From NCBI RefSeq assembly GCF_902499115.1, contig NZ_CABVPN010000002.1, positions 295,685-359,684 on the forward strand: a DNA stretch of 64,000 nucleotides, in the 5' to 3' direction. Source of the DNA: Burkholderia diffusa (GTDB taxonomy: Bacteria > Pseudomonadota > Gammaproteobacteria > Burkholderiales > Burkholderiaceae). The notes beneath the pieces were generated by a model. It was given only the letters and a program-made list of their open reading frames with translations. It had not been told where the DNA came from and searched no databases. Each line of letters begins with the position of its first letter. The first letter of the stretch is position 1. Both the position numbers and the translations under genes were made by a program. Shown here one piece after another: positions 35,143-44,034 of this stretch.

Positions 35143-35802
35143 ATGGAAGCACTCGATCTGGTCATTCAAACCCTGCCCGTGATGGTGAAGGGCGCGCTGC
35201 TCACGCTGAAGTTCGCGGTGGCGTCGATGGCCCTCGGCCTCGTCGTCGGGCTCGTGGTCGCGATCATGCGGATCGGCAGCAACCGGCTCGCGTCCGGTCT
35301 CGCGCGGGGCTACGTCAGCCTGATGCGCGGCACGCCGCTGCTCGTGCAGATGTTCGTCGTCTACTACGGGCTGCCCGATCTCGGCATCACGCTCGATCCG
35401 ACGACGGCCGGCATCTTCACGCTGACGCTCAACGCCGGCGCTTACCTGTCGGAAAGCATGCGCGGCGCGATCCTCGGCATCGGCCGCGGACAATGGGCGG
35501 CCGCGCACAGCCTCGGCCTCACGCACGTGCAGACGCTGCGCTACATCGTCTGCCCTCAGGCGCTGCGCCTCGCGGTGCCGAGCCTCGGCAACACGCTGAT
35601 CAGCCTGATCAAGGACACGTCGCTCGTGTCCGTCATCACCGTCACCGAGCTGCTGCGCTCGACGCAGGAAGTGATCGCCGCGACGTTTCAACCGCTGCCG
35701 CTCTACCTCGCGGCCGCCGCGATCTACTGGGTGCTGAGTACGCTGCTCACGCGGCTGCAGGGCCGCGTCGAGACGCGCCTCTCGCTGCCGTCCACGCATT
35801 GA
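35143..35802 (+). CDS. Polar amino-acid ABC transporter permease
   Basis: 219 residues from ATG at 35143 (AGGAGACACGCG upstream). HisM/GlnP-type permease: VMVKGALLTLKFAVASMALG, LMRGTPLLVQMFVVYYGLP, LTLNAGAYLSESMRGAILGI and the EAA loop GQWAAAHSLGLTHVQTLRYI. About five membrane helices. A single permease gene suggests a homodimer. Confidence 0.92.
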   Translation: MEALDLVIQTLPVMVKGALLTLKFAVASMALGLVVGLVVAIMRIGSNRLASGLARGYVSLMRGTPLLVQMFVVYYGLPDLGITLDPTTAGIFTLTLNAGAYLSESMRGAILGIGRGQWAAAHSLGLTHVQTLRYIVCPQALRLAVPSLGNTLISLIKDTSLVSVITVTELLRSTQEVIAATFQPLPLYLAAAAIYWVLSTLLTRLQGRVETRLSLPSTH

Positions 35803-35845
35803 GCATGCGCACCTCGTTCAACCCGAACCTCAACCACGGACAACC

Positions 35846-36571
35846 ATGATTACGCTCGACAACGTTTCCAAGTGGTATGGCAAGCATCAGGTCCTTTCCG
35901 AATGCAGCGCGGCGGTATCGAAAGGCGAAGTGGTCGTCGTCTGCGGGCCGTCGGGCTCCGGCAAGTCGACGCTGATCAAGACGATCAACGGCCTCGAGCC
36001 ATTCCAGAAAGGCAGCATCGTCGTCGACGGCATGCGGCTCGGCGATCCCGCCGCGAAACTCGCGCAACTGCGCGCACGCGTCGGCATGGTGTTCCAGCAT
36101 TTCGAGCTGTTCCCGCACTTGTCGATCACCGACAACCTGACGCTTGCGCAGGTCAAGGTGCTCGGCCGTCGCAAGGACGAAGCGATCGAGAACGCGATGA
36201 AGCTGCTCGATCGCGTCGGCCTGAGGGCGCACGCGCACAAGTATCCGGGGCAGTTGTCGGGCGGGCAGCAGCAACGCGTCGCGATTGCACGCGCGCTGTC
36301 GATGAACCCCGTCGCGATGCTGTTCGACGAACCGACCTCCGCGCTCGATCCCGAGATGATCAACGAAGTGCTCGACGTGATGGTCGAGCTTGCGCGCGAC
36401 GGCATGACGATGGTGTGCGTCACGCACGAGATGGGCTTCGCGAGGAAGGTCGCGCATCGCGTGATCTTCATGGACCAGGGAGCGGTGGTCGAGGATGCGG
36501 CGAGCGAAGCATTCTTCGCCGCGCCGCGCTCCGAACGCGCGCGCGACTTCCTCGACAAGATCCTGCACTGA
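35846..36571 (+). CDS. Polar amino-acid ABC transporter ATPase (GlnQ-like)
   Basis: 241 residues. Walker A GPSGSGKST (34-42), Q-loop VFQHFELFPH, signature LSGGQQQRVAIARAL (137-151), Walker B AMLFDEPTSALDPE (157-170), and H-loop VTHEMGFA. Energises the transporter encoded upstream. Follows the permease by 43 nt. Confidence 0.94.
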   Translation: MITLDNVSKWYGKHQVLSECSAAVSKGEVVVVCGPSGSGKSTLIKTINGLEPFQKGSIVVDGMRLGDPAAKLAQLRARVGMVFQHFELFPHLSITDNLTLAQVKVLGRRKDEAIENAMKLLDRVGLRAHAHKYPGQLSGGQQQRVAIARALSMNPVAMLFDEPTSALDPEMINEVLDVMVELARDGMTMVCVTHEMGFARKVAHRVIFMDQGAVVEDAASEAFFAAPRSERARDFLDKILH

Positions 36572-36620
36572 CCGCGCGACGCCTTCGCTCCGATTTGACC
36601 GACTTTCAAAGGACGACATC

Positions 36621-37808
36621 TTGAACCAACCGCACTCGACCGACACCCTGCTCGCTCACGAAGGCCGCGCGCACGGCCAGCCCGGCTCGCCGGTGAACCC
36701 GCCCGTGTATCGCCAGTCGACGCTGCTCTTTCACGGCACCGACGCGCTCGACGCGGTGCGCGGCACGCCGCTCGCGTACGGACGCCACGGCAGCCCGACC
36801 ACGCGTGCGCTCGAAAAGGCGCTCGCGCGCCTCGAAGGCGCGCACGCCGCGCTGCTCACGCCGAGCGGGCTCAGCGCGATCACGACCGCGCTGCTCGCGG
36901 TACTGAACCCCGGCGACCATCTGCTGATGGCCGACTCGGTGTACGACCCGACCCGCTCGTTCTGCGACGAGACGCTCGCGCGCCTCGGCATCGAGACGAC
37001 CTATTACGATCCGTCGATCGGCGCCGGCATCGCGTCGCTGATGCGGCCGAACACGCGTGCGGTCTTTACCGAATCGCCGGGCTCGCTGACCTTCGAAGTG
37101 CAGGACATTCCCGCGATCTGCCGCGTCGCGCACCAGCATGATGCGGTCGTGCTGCTCGACAATACGTGGGGCACGCCGCTGAATTTCCGCTCGTTCTCGC
37201 ACGGCGTCGACGTGTCGATTCACGCGGCGACCAAGTACATCGCCGGACACTCCGACGTGCTGATGGGCGTGATCCTGACAACCGAGGCGCTCGCGCAGAA
37301 GGTCACGCGCTGCTACCGGCAGCTCGGGATGACCGTCAGCGGCGACGATGCGTATCTCGCGCTGCGCGGGCTGCGCACGTTGTCGGTGCGCCTCGAACGC
37401 CACCAGCGCAACGCGCACGTGCTGACCGAATGGCTCGCGCGGCAGCCGGAAGTCGCGCAGATCCTGTATCCGGCCCGGCCGGGCGATGCCGGCCATGCGC
37501 TGTGGCAGCGCGACTTCACGGGAGCGTGCGGCTTGTTCGGCCTGGTGCTGCATCCGCAGCCCGACGATGCCGTGCGCGCGCTGCTCGACGGCATGACGTG
37601 CTTCGGCATGGGCTACAGCTGGGGCGGCTTCGAAAGCCTGATCATCCCGTCGAATCCGTCGCGCCACCGTACCGCGACGCCATGGCTGGCAGCCGGCCCG
37701 CTGCTGCGCATCCACGCAGGGCTCGAGCATCCCGACGACATGATCGCCGACCTCGACGCCGGTTTCGCGAGAATGCGCGCCGCCGCGGCCGCGCTCGCGG
37801 AAGCCTGA
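36621..37808 (+). CDS. metC: Cystathionine beta-lyase / Cys-Met PLP enzyme
   Basis: 395 residues from TTG at 36621, chosen because AAAGGACGACATC precedes it and the family N-terminus (TDTLLAHEGRAHG, PVNPPVYRQSTLLF) follows directly. PLP-binding Lys205 in HAATKYIAGHSD, YGRHGSPTTRALEKALARLEG and LLDNTWGTPLNF are Cys/Met_Meta_PP signatures. Cleaves cystathionine, or cystine and similar thiol amino acids, to pyruvate, ammonia and the thiol. Last gene of the ABC operon, suggesting import of a C-S substrate followed by lysis. Confidence 0.88.
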   Translation: MNQPHSTDTLLAHEGRAHGQPGSPVNPPVYRQSTLLFHGTDALDAVRGTPLAYGRHGSPTTRALEKALARLEGAHAALLTPSGLSAITTALLAVLNPGDHLLMADSVYDPTRSFCDETLARLGIETTYYDPSIGAGIASLMRPNTRAVFTESPGSLTFEVQDIPAICRVAHQHDAVVLLDNTWGTPLNFRSFSHGVDVSIHAATKYIAGHSDVLMGVILTTEALAQKVTRCYRQLGMTVSGDDAYLALRGLRTLSVRLERHQRNAHVLTEWLARQPEVAQILYPARPGDAGHALWQRDFTGACGLFGLVLHPQPDDAVRALLDGMTCFGMGYSWGGFESLIIPSNPSRHRTATPWLAAGPLLRIHAGLEHPDDMIADLDAGFARMRAAAAALAEA

Positions 37809-37884
37809 CATCGGGCGCGTCGTACGCATCTCCCCGCACTCCCGTTTTTTTCAACGTTCGTCCACCACTGATAGCGAGGCCATC

Positions 37885-38229
37885 ATGAAAGACACGCTGT
37901 TCATTCTCCGCCCGGGTTTCTTCAAGGACTCCGAAGGTCCGTTCTACTGCGGCGACTCGGTTGCCGTCGAAGGGCTGCTGAGCTTCTATCCGCAGTTGCG
38001 CGACGCCGTCTCGGTCGAGTACGTCGACGCGCCGCGGCCGCGCCGGCCGATCGTCGCGCTGATCGGCGAGGACAACCAGTCCGCGCCGGTGCTCGTCCTG
38101 GGCGACGGGCAGGCGCCGAAGGACGACGCGGTCGGGATTCGCGAACACAACGGCCGCCGCTTCATCGATTCGCCGGCCGATATCCGGCGCTACCTGTCCT
38201 CGCAATACGGCGTCGCGCACGTCGCGTAA
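37885..38229 (+). CDS. DUF3088 protein
   Basis: 114 residues covering DUF3088: LFILRPGFFKDSEGPFYCGD, VEGLLSFYPQLRDAVSVEYV, RRPIVALIGEDNQSAPVLVL and SPADIRRYLSSQYG. The YCG motif and thioredoxin-like strand order suggest a GST-N/thioredoxin-like fold. It lies 76 nt after metC on the same strand. Role unknown. Confidence 0.82.
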   Translation: MKDTLFILRPGFFKDSEGPFYCGDSVAVEGLLSFYPQLRDAVSVEYVDAPRPRRPIVALIGEDNQSAPVLVLGDGQAPKDDAVGIREHNGRRFIDSPADIRRYLSSQYGVAHVA

Positions 38230-38453
38230 GCACGCCGGCGCCCGGTGTCGACGGGCGCCGCCGAACGGGGCGCGCGGCAGGCGCGGCCCGTTCGCCGTTT
38301 CCGCCACGCACGTCGCCGCGCGCGTGCGACGTACTCGGTCACGCGGCTCGCCGCGACCGATGGCCGTCCCGGGCACCCCGCCTCCGGCCCGATGGACTTC
38401 AATGCAACGCGACACCGGATGCTGGCACACACCGGGGCCCGCCGCGACCAGCC

Positions 38454-39137
38454 TCAGCCGGGCGAACTGCAGACGGGCGCGAACGCGAATGCCGCCGGCT
38501 CGGACGGCACGTGGCGTGCGAGCCACAATGCGGCCTCGGTCCGGTTGCTCACGCCGATCTGGCGGAACAGCGCATACAGGTGATTCTTGATCGTGCCTTC
38601 CGCGACGTTGAGCACGCGGCAGATCTGCTTGTTCGACTTGCCTTCGGCCAGCAGCCGCAGCACGTCGCGCTGGCGCGGCGTGAGACGCTCGAATGCGCGA
38701 TCGTCCCCGGCCGGCACGCCGCCCGGGCGCGCCTGCGTCGCGCCGCCGTCGCTCGGCGGCACATAGATCGCACCAGCCGCGACCCGGCCGAGCGCGTCAG
38801 CGAACTCGTCAGCGCTCGCGTGCCGGTCGATGATGCCGGCCGCCCCCGCCAGCAGCGCATCGGCAATCGTGCGGCGGCACACGGTGGCCACCACGCACAA
38901 CCACGGCGCGCCGGCGAACGTCTCGTTCAGCACGCTCGGCCAGCTCGGCCGCGCGGCGTGCTCGTCGCATTCGATCGTGATCGCCTCGACCGTCCCGGGC
39001 AGCAACGCGTCGCGCAAGCGCAAAACGTCCTCGGGACGGCGGGCCGACCACACATGCCAGTCGACATCGCGTTTACACAGTACGTCCGCCACGCCCGCGA
39101 CGAATAACGGCGGGCTATCGATCATCAGAACGTTCAT
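38454..39137 (-). CDS. NarL/LuxR-type regulator with atypical receiver
   Basis: 227 residues. C-terminal LuxR HTH is clear (LTPRQRDVLRLLAEGKSNKQ, NVAEGTIKNHLYALFRQIGV). The N-terminal ~120 residues have receiver-like strands (NVLMIDSPPLFVAGVADVL, PWLCVVATVCRRTIADALLA, GAAGIIDRHASADEFADAL). At the phospho-acceptor position the sequence reads ITIECDE, without the usual hydrophobic-Asp pattern, so phosphorylation is doubtful. Divergent from the DUF2589 operon and its likely regulator. Confidence 0.82.
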   Translation of the reverse strand: MNVLMIDSPPLFVAGVADVLCKRDVDWHVWSARRPEDVLRLRDALLPGTVEAITIECDEHAARPSWPSVLNETFAGAPWLCVVATVCRRTIADALLAGAAGIIDRHASADEFADALGRVAAGAIYVPPSDGGATQARPGGVPAGDDRAFERLTPRQRDVLRLLAEGKSNKQICRVLNVAEGTIKNHLYALFRQIGVSNRTEAALWLARHVPSEPAAFAFAPVCSSPG

Positions 39138-39363
39138 TGCGCGGTTTCCTCGAAATCGGGATGCTCGGTTTAGGTTTTTTTGCTTCCCTACCCGGCGTTT
39201 TTTTACCGCTGTTTTACCCGCCGCGCACTAGGCCCGTCGCTCCGTGACGAATGGCCTAATTCATCCACGCCGCGCGTACCGATGCCCGCCGAGGGCCGGC
39301 CAGGGCCGCCGGACGTGACGGACGTCATATTTTGTAAACGTCTTCAATTTCCTAATGTAAATA

Positions 39364-39387
39364 AAGACAACGAATTTCCGTTGTCTT
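39364..39387 (+). promoter_or_regulatory. Hairpin/operator just upstream of the DUF2589 gene
   Basis: AAGACAACG-AATTTC-CGTTGTCTT: perfect 9-bp arms ending 22 nt before the ATG at 39410, just before the GAAGAGGAG ribosome site. The surrounding 39300-39400 is AT-rich for this genome. Either an operator for the divergent regulator or an mRNA hairpin controlling translation. Confidence 0.55.
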
Positions 39388-39409
39388 CAACACGAAGAGG
39401 AGTTTATTC

Positions 39410-40102
39410 ATGGACGCGAATTTCATCGGCTCAGTGATTAACGCTTTACCCATGGACCAAATGATCGCCGGCCCGTTAAAGGCGATGATCAGCGCGCAGA
39501 CGCAGGCCGCGAAGAGCTACGCGGATTTCCTGATGCAGGTCTGCATCCAGGGCGGCAAGGCCGTGGCCGTCCAGTTCGACTACGACGAGACGCTGGTGGA
39601 CGAAGCCGGCGTGTCGAAGGGTGTCGTGCAGAAGACGATGCGCATCCCGCTGCTCGCGGCGATCGTCCACCCGATCATCGCTATCGAGGAAGGCACGATC
39701 GACTTCGAAATGGAGATTACGCAATCGGAGAAGTCGTCGTCGTCGACCGAGGCCGGCGGCGAATTCCAGGCGAAGTTCGGCTGGGGGCCGATCAGCGTCA
39801 GCGTGTCCGGGCGTGTCTCGCACAAGGCGGAGCAGACGCGCAGCACCGACACGCGCGCGAAATATTCGATCCATACGCAGGTGAAGCGCCAGTCGCCGCC
39901 CGAAGCGCTGATGCGCGTGATCGACTTCCTGACCGAAGCCGCGACCAAGCCGGTCGTCACGGAAGGCAACGCGAAGGCCGTGAAGCCGCTGCCGGCGACG
40001 CCGACCGACGGCAAGCTGGTCGGCGATGCGTCGGCGGCAGGCGGCGGCACGGCCGCGCCTGCTGCAGCCGGTTCGGATGCCCAGCAGCCGGCGCACGCGT
40101 AA
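39410..40102 (+). CDS. DUF2589 protein
   Basis: 230 residues. N-terminal DUF2589 pattern: INALPMDQMIAGPLKAMISA, QAAKSYADFLMQV, VAVQFDYDE, MRIPLLAAIVHPIIAIEEGT, IDFEMEITQSEKSS, and a beta-rich GWGPISVSVSGRVSHK followed by SPPEALMRVIDFLTEA. The C-terminal 50 residues are an Ala/Gly-rich tail. No signal peptide. Function of the family is unknown. First of a three-gene run ending in a lysozyme. Confidence 0.85.
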   Translation: MDANFIGSVINALPMDQMIAGPLKAMISAQTQAAKSYADFLMQVCIQGGKAVAVQFDYDETLVDEAGVSKGVVQKTMRIPLLAAIVHPIIAIEEGTIDFEMEITQSEKSSSSTEAGGEFQAKFGWGPISVSVSGRVSHKAEQTRSTDTRAKYSIHTQVKRQSPPEALMRVIDFLTEAATKPVVTEGNAKAVKPLPATPTDGKLVGDASAAGGGTAAPAAAGSDAQQPAHA

Positions 40103-40117
40103 GCGCGCGGGCCGGCC

Positions 40118-40993
40118 ATGTTCAGGCTCTTCAGACGGTCTCGCCGCGCGGACGGCGGGCACGACGATGGGGATACGCGTCCGGGCGGCAGCACAGCCCG
40201 GCCGGAACCGGACGCGACGGACCCGCCGCCGGCCGGTGCGGCGGCCGGCAAGACCGGGACGGTCTCAGGCACCGGTGCCTCGGCGGCGGTAACCGCCGAT
40301 CCGGTGCCCCACGTGCCGCCCGAGGCCTCCGGCTCGCCGGCCGGGGCCGCGCCGGGCACGCACGACGCATCGGGCAACGCGCCCGGCGCGTCCGCCGGCG
40401 GCCTGCCCCCCGCTCCGCCCGCCCCGCCGGCGCCGCCCGGCACGCCGGCCGACGACGAGCGCCCGCCGCCACGTGGCATCGCGCTCGACGAAATCGCGCG
40501 CGGGATGCAGCACGCCGCGGCCGCCGCGAACCAACTGCTCGTGCACCAGTACACGGCCGTGCTCGATCAGTTCTTCGACCTGCGCGACGACGGCCTGCTC
40601 GCGCCACGCGAGGTCACGGTCGCGCTCGACGCGGAGCACACGATGCCGGTGCCGCTCGTCGCGCTCGCCACGCCGCGCGGACTCGCGCTCGACCGGATGA
40701 TCGTGCACCTGACGGTGCGCGGCGACTTCACCGAGGCGTTGCCGGCCGGCGGTGTCGCGGGCGACGACGACCAGCGCGGCCGCTTCTACGTGACGTTCGC
40801 GCCGCGCTCCGGGAAGAAGGACGCGCAGGGCAATGCGCGGCAGCGCGACACCGAGCACATCGACATCGAAATGCAGTTCGCGGCCCTGCCGCCGCCCGAA
40901 GCGATCATGCGCGTGATCGACGAATACACGCATCGCCTGGTGCCGCGCGCACGGCCGGGCAGCAAGGAGAACGACGATGGCGAACCAGCCTGA
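40118..40993 (+). CDS. DUF2589-like protein with long disordered N-terminus
   Basis: 291 residues. Residues 1-120 are low-complexity Pro/Ala/Gly/Asp after a basic start (MFRLFRRSRRADG). The C-terminal 170 carry the DUF2589-like fold in order: IALDEIARGMQHAAAAANQL, VTVALDAEHTMPVPLVALAT, LDRMIVHLTVRGDF, HIDIEMQFAALPPPEAIMRV and IDEYTHRL. The PPEAxMRVID segment is shared with the upstream DUF2589 protein, so the two are paralogues. Overlaps the lysozyme start by 17 nt. Confidence 0.72.
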   Translation: MFRLFRRSRRADGGHDDGDTRPGGSTARPEPDATDPPPAGAAAGKTGTVSGTGASAAVTADPVPHVPPEASGSPAGAAPGTHDASGNAPGASAGGLPPAPPAPPAPPGTPADDERPPPRGIALDEIARGMQHAAAAANQLLVHQYTAVLDQFFDLRDDGLLAPREVTVALDAEHTMPVPLVALATPRGLALDRMIVHLTVRGDFTEALPAGGVAGDDDQRGRFYVTFAPRSGKKDAQGNARQRDTEHIDIEMQFAALPPPEAIMRVIDEYTHRLVPRARPGSKENDDGEPA

Positions 40994-41423
40994 ACACACC
41001 GGTGAGCAAGGCATCGCGCTGATCAAGCAGTTCGAGGGGCTGCGGCTCGCGCGCTATCTCGACGCGGTCGGCAAGCCGACGATCGGCTACGGGCACCTGA
41101 TCCTGCCGCACGAGCGCTTCACACGACCGCTCACGCCGGCCGAAGCCGAGGCGCTGTTGCGGCGCGACCTGCGCGGCGCCGAGCTGAACCTGCGCAAGCT
41201 GCTGCGCGTGCCGGTCACGCAGCAGCAGTTCGATGCGCTGATGTCGTTCGTCTTCAATCTCGGCGCGGGACGGCTGCGCTCGTCCACGCTGCTGCGCTAC
41301 CTGAACGCCGGCGCGTGCGCGCGTGCGGCCGACCAGTTCCTCGTCTGGAACAAGGCCGGCGGCAAGCCGCTCGCGGGGCTCACCAAGCGCCGCCAGGCCG
41401 AGCGCGCGCTGTTCATGTCGTGA
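40977..41423 (+). CDS. Phage-type lysozyme (GH24)
   Basis: 148 residues from ATG at 40977 (AAGGAGAACGACG upstream). T4-lysozyme family: IKQFEGLRLARYLDAVGKPT gives catalytic Glu20, Asp29 and Thr35 in the canonical E-8-D-5-T spacing, then IGYGH. FDALMSFVFNLGAGRLRSST and the C-terminal GLTKRRQAERALFM are typical endolysin elements. There is no signal peptide or anchor, and no holin or other phage genes nearby, so export or release must come from elsewhere. Overlaps the DUF2589-like gene: part of the same operon. Confidence 0.92.
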   Translation: MANQPEHTGEQGIALIKQFEGLRLARYLDAVGKPTIGYGHLILPHERFTRPLTPAEAEALLRRDLRGAELNLRKLLRVPVTQQQFDALMSFVFNLGAGRLRSSTLLRYLNAGACARAADQFLVWNKAGGKPLAGLTKRRQAERALFMS

Positions 41424-41592
41424 GCGCCGCGGCACCGCACCGGCCGAACGTCACGGGTCGCCGCGCATGTCGTTCGCGCCATTTCGCACGTCGTCGGCTG
41501 CCCGTAAGCTGAAACTGTCGCTGAAGTCTTGCCGCATCCGTTCCAGCCGTTCGTCATTCGCCATTCGTTACTCGTCACGACAGGAGTCCCGC

Positions 41593-42708
41593 ATGAAGGT
41601 CACTTGCTCGCCCGGCCGCACAACGCCGCCCGTTTCCACCGTTTCGCGCACGCTGCGCCGCGTGCTCGGCGCCGTATGCGTCGCCGTTGCCGCAGTGGCG
41701 TCGGTCGCGCCGCACGCCGTCGCCGCCCCCGCCGATCCGCTGCCCGCATACGGCGCCGACCTCCAGCGCACGTCGGTGTCGGGGCTGTCGTCCGGCGGCT
41801 TCATGGCCGCGCAGTTCGACGTCGCGTTCTCGAGCCGGCTGATCGGCGCGGGCATCGTGGCGGGCGGGCCGTTCTACTGTGCGGGCGTGAACGAGTTGAT
41901 CCCGCCGGCGGTGGCCGCCACCACGCTGTGCATGCAGCCGATCGGCCCCGCGCCATCCGCGGCCGATGCATGGCGCGCCGCGCGCATGTTCGCGCAGCGC
42001 GGCGAGATCGACGATCCGGCCGCGCTGCGTGGTCAGCGCATCTACGTGTTCAGCGGCGCGAAGGATACGGTGGTGTCGACGCGCGTCGTCGACCAGACCG
42101 CGCGCTTCTACACGCTCGCGCAGGTCCCGGCCGCGAACCTCCAGTACCGCGAATCGCCGGACGCCGGGCATGCGTTCATCACGAACCGCCCCGAAGACAA
42201 CGCATGCAGCGCGAACGCGAGCCCGTATATCGACAACTGCGGCTTCCAGCAGGCGCACGACATCGTGCGCTGGATCTACGGCACACCTGACAAGCCGCTC
42301 AATCCGCCTGCCACTCAGGCGGGCGGCAAGCTGCTGAAGTTCGATCAGCGCGCGTTCGATCCGCAGCGCGGCGCGTCGCTCGGCGACACGGGCTACGCAT
42401 ACGTACCGGCCGACTGCGAGCGCGTGGCCTGCGCGGTGCACGTGGTGTTCCACGGCTGCGTGCAGAACGTCGCTGCCGTCGGCGAGAAGATGATTCGCGG
42501 CGTCGGCTACAACGAGATCGCCGATACGAACCGGCTGATCGTGCTCTATCCGCAGGTCGAAAAATCGGCCGTCAATCCGCTCGGCTGCTGGGATTTCTGG
42601 GGCTATACGAGCACCGATCCGCTCCACCCCGGCTTCTACCGCCGCGACGCGCCGCAGATGGCCGCCGTGATGCGGATGGTGCAGCGCCTCGGCGCCGCGC
42701 GTCAGTAA
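41593..42708 (+). CDS. Extracellular PHB depolymerase-family esterase
   Basis: 371 residues from ATG at 41593 (CAGGAGTCCCGC upstream). Signal peptide about 1-45 (VLGAVCVAVAAVASVAPHAVAA). Lipase box GLSSG (64-68) with nucleophile Ser66, then MAAQFDVAFSSRLIGAGIVA, the Asp region VFSGAKDTVVSTRV, the oxyanion-type HVVFHGCVQN, and LGCWDFWGYTSTD. Several Cys pairs suggest disulfides. Would hydrolyse exported or environmental poly-hydroxyalkanoate. Followed by a phasin-like gene. Confidence 0.86.
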   Translation: MKVTCSPGRTTPPVSTVSRTLRRVLGAVCVAVAAVASVAPHAVAAPADPLPAYGADLQRTSVSGLSSGGFMAAQFDVAFSSRLIGAGIVAGGPFYCAGVNELIPPAVAATTLCMQPIGPAPSAADAWRAARMFAQRGEIDDPAALRGQRIYVFSGAKDTVVSTRVVDQTARFYTLAQVPAANLQYRESPDAGHAFITNRPEDNACSANASPYIDNCGFQQAHDIVRWIYGTPDKPLNPPATQAGGKLLKFDQRAFDPQRGASLGDTGYAYVPADCERVACAVHVVFHGCVQNVAAVGEKMIRGVGYNEIADTNRLIVLYPQVEKSAVNPLGCWDFWGYTSTDPLHPGFYRRDAPQMAAVMRMVQRLGAARQ

Positions 42709-42763
42709 TCCACGTATCGGCCGCCATCGCGCCGTCACCGCCCCTTCATCACGAGGAATCGCC

Positions 42764-43306
42764 ATGTTCTCCACGTTCATCGCCCAATGGGAACGCGCGC
42801 ACGCCGACGCGCTCCAGCAGTTCGGCAAGGTCGCCGCGCAGGCGACCGGCACCGGCTGCACGCCCGGCGGCCCCGCGTGGCGCGCGTTCGCGCACACCGC
42901 GCTGCTCGCCGGCCACCGTTACACGGATGCCTGCCAGGCCGCGACCGACGCGTTGTGGCGCGGCCAGCTCGAACGGTTCGCGCCCGGCAGTTCGGCCGCC
43001 GCTGTCAAGGAGCTGGCGGCACTGAACGCCGATCTCGCGACACGCGTCACACAAAGCCATCTGCAGCATGCGGGCGCGATGGCCGACGCGGCCGCGCAAT
43101 ATCTCGACGATCTCGGCCGCACGCGCGGCCCCGCGGATGCCGTGATGGCGCTCGGCCGCTTCGCGGGCGACCTTCAGGCCCAGGCGCGTGCACATGCGCT
43201 GCACGTCGCATCGCTCGCGAACGGTGTCGCGCCCGCGCTTGCGCAGTGGGCCGACCGCACGCTGCGCGACGATCGCGGCACGTCCGATCAGGAGCAGGCG
43301 TCATGA
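42764..43306 (+). CDS. Phasin-like helical protein
   Basis: 180 residues, Ala-rich and almost wholly helical (FIAQWERAHADALQQFGKVA, AAVKELAALNADLATRVTQS, AVMALGRFAGDLQAQARAHA). No signal peptide or membrane helix. Amphipathic helices, size and position after a PHB depolymerase suggest a granule-associated phasin-like role, but no phasin motif is strictly recognisable. Its stop overlaps the next gene's start (ATGA). Confidence 0.5.
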   Translation: MFSTFIAQWERAHADALQQFGKVAAQATGTGCTPGGPAWRAFAHTALLAGHRYTDACQAATDALWRGQLERFAPGSSAAAVKELAALNADLATRVTQSHLQHAGAMADAAAQYLDDLGRTRGPADAVMALGRFAGDLQAQARAHALHVASLANGVAPALAQWADRTLRDDRGTSDQEQAS

Positions 43307-43923
43307 ACATCAAGCTCCGCTTCGTCAATCGCTCGAACGACTGCGGCAACAGCGAGGTCGTGCTGTTCCAGCGCGACGTGATCCCCGATCTCGACGCATT
43401 CGCGATCGCGTGGAAGGTGATCCGTTATTGCGGACGCGACTGCTTCCATCCGTTCGACTACTCGACCGACATCGACGTCGCGCTCGGCGACGAGCACGGC
43501 AACTTCTCGCCGCGCGTCACGGCGCCCGCCGGCGTGCGCTTCGTGGTCGACGCGCAGCCGACGGGACGCGGCCGGCTCGTGCCCGACCCGGCCGACGCGC
43601 CGGGCGGCGACATCGAGGTCGTCAACCGGCTGCGGCGCGGCGCCGTGAACGTCAACGCGTTCAGCGCAGGCCGGCTGATCGCGGTGAAGGAAGCGGTCGC
43701 GCCCGGGCAGAAGGCCGTGTTTCGCTTCACGCCGACGCTGTGGATCGGCGTGGCGTCGCAGATACAGGAAAGCCGCGCGCTGCACGCGGCGGTGCTATCG
43801 AGCGCGAACACGCTTCTGCCGCTGGCGGGCGTCGCCGCGGCCGACATCGTGATGACGGGCGGCGGCACCGGCACGGACGCGCAGCCGTTTGCATTCGCGC
43901 TCGAACACATCGTGCGCGCGTAG
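43303..43923 (+). CDS. Unknown beta-rich protein, tandem paralogue 1 of 3
   Basis: 206 residues. Belongs with the two following genes: shared start pattern (MNIKLRFVNRSNDCGNSEVV), AFAIAWKVIRYCG, AVAPGQKAVFRFTPTLWIGV and SADIVMTGGG-like ADIVMTGGGTG near the C-terminus. The most divergent of the three, with extra Cys residues (NDCGNS, YCGRDCFHPF). No signal peptide. Translationally coupled to the phasin-like gene. Function unknown. Confidence 0.65.
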   Translation: MNIKLRFVNRSNDCGNSEVVLFQRDVIPDLDAFAIAWKVIRYCGRDCFHPFDYSTDIDVALGDEHGNFSPRVTAPAGVRFVVDAQPTGRGRLVPDPADAPGGDIEVVNRLRRGAVNVNAFSAGRLIAVKEAVAPGQKAVFRFTPTLWIGVASQIQESRALHAAVLSSANTLLPLAGVAAADIVMTGGGTGTDAQPFAFALEHIVRA

Positions 43924-44034
43924 CGCCGCCAGACACGGATTGAACCGGCTTGACGGCACGGCTTCGCGGCCGGGCCGGCGGGAAAGGTGTGCGGCAGACC
44001 GACTGCCGTCTTTTCAAACTCAAGGAGCAACGAC

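Noticed and set aside
40977..41423. Prophage remnant reading of the lysozyme
   Set aside because: No holin, spanin, tail, integrase or att-like repeats nearby; the gene overlaps a DUF2589-like gene, so an operon role is more likely.
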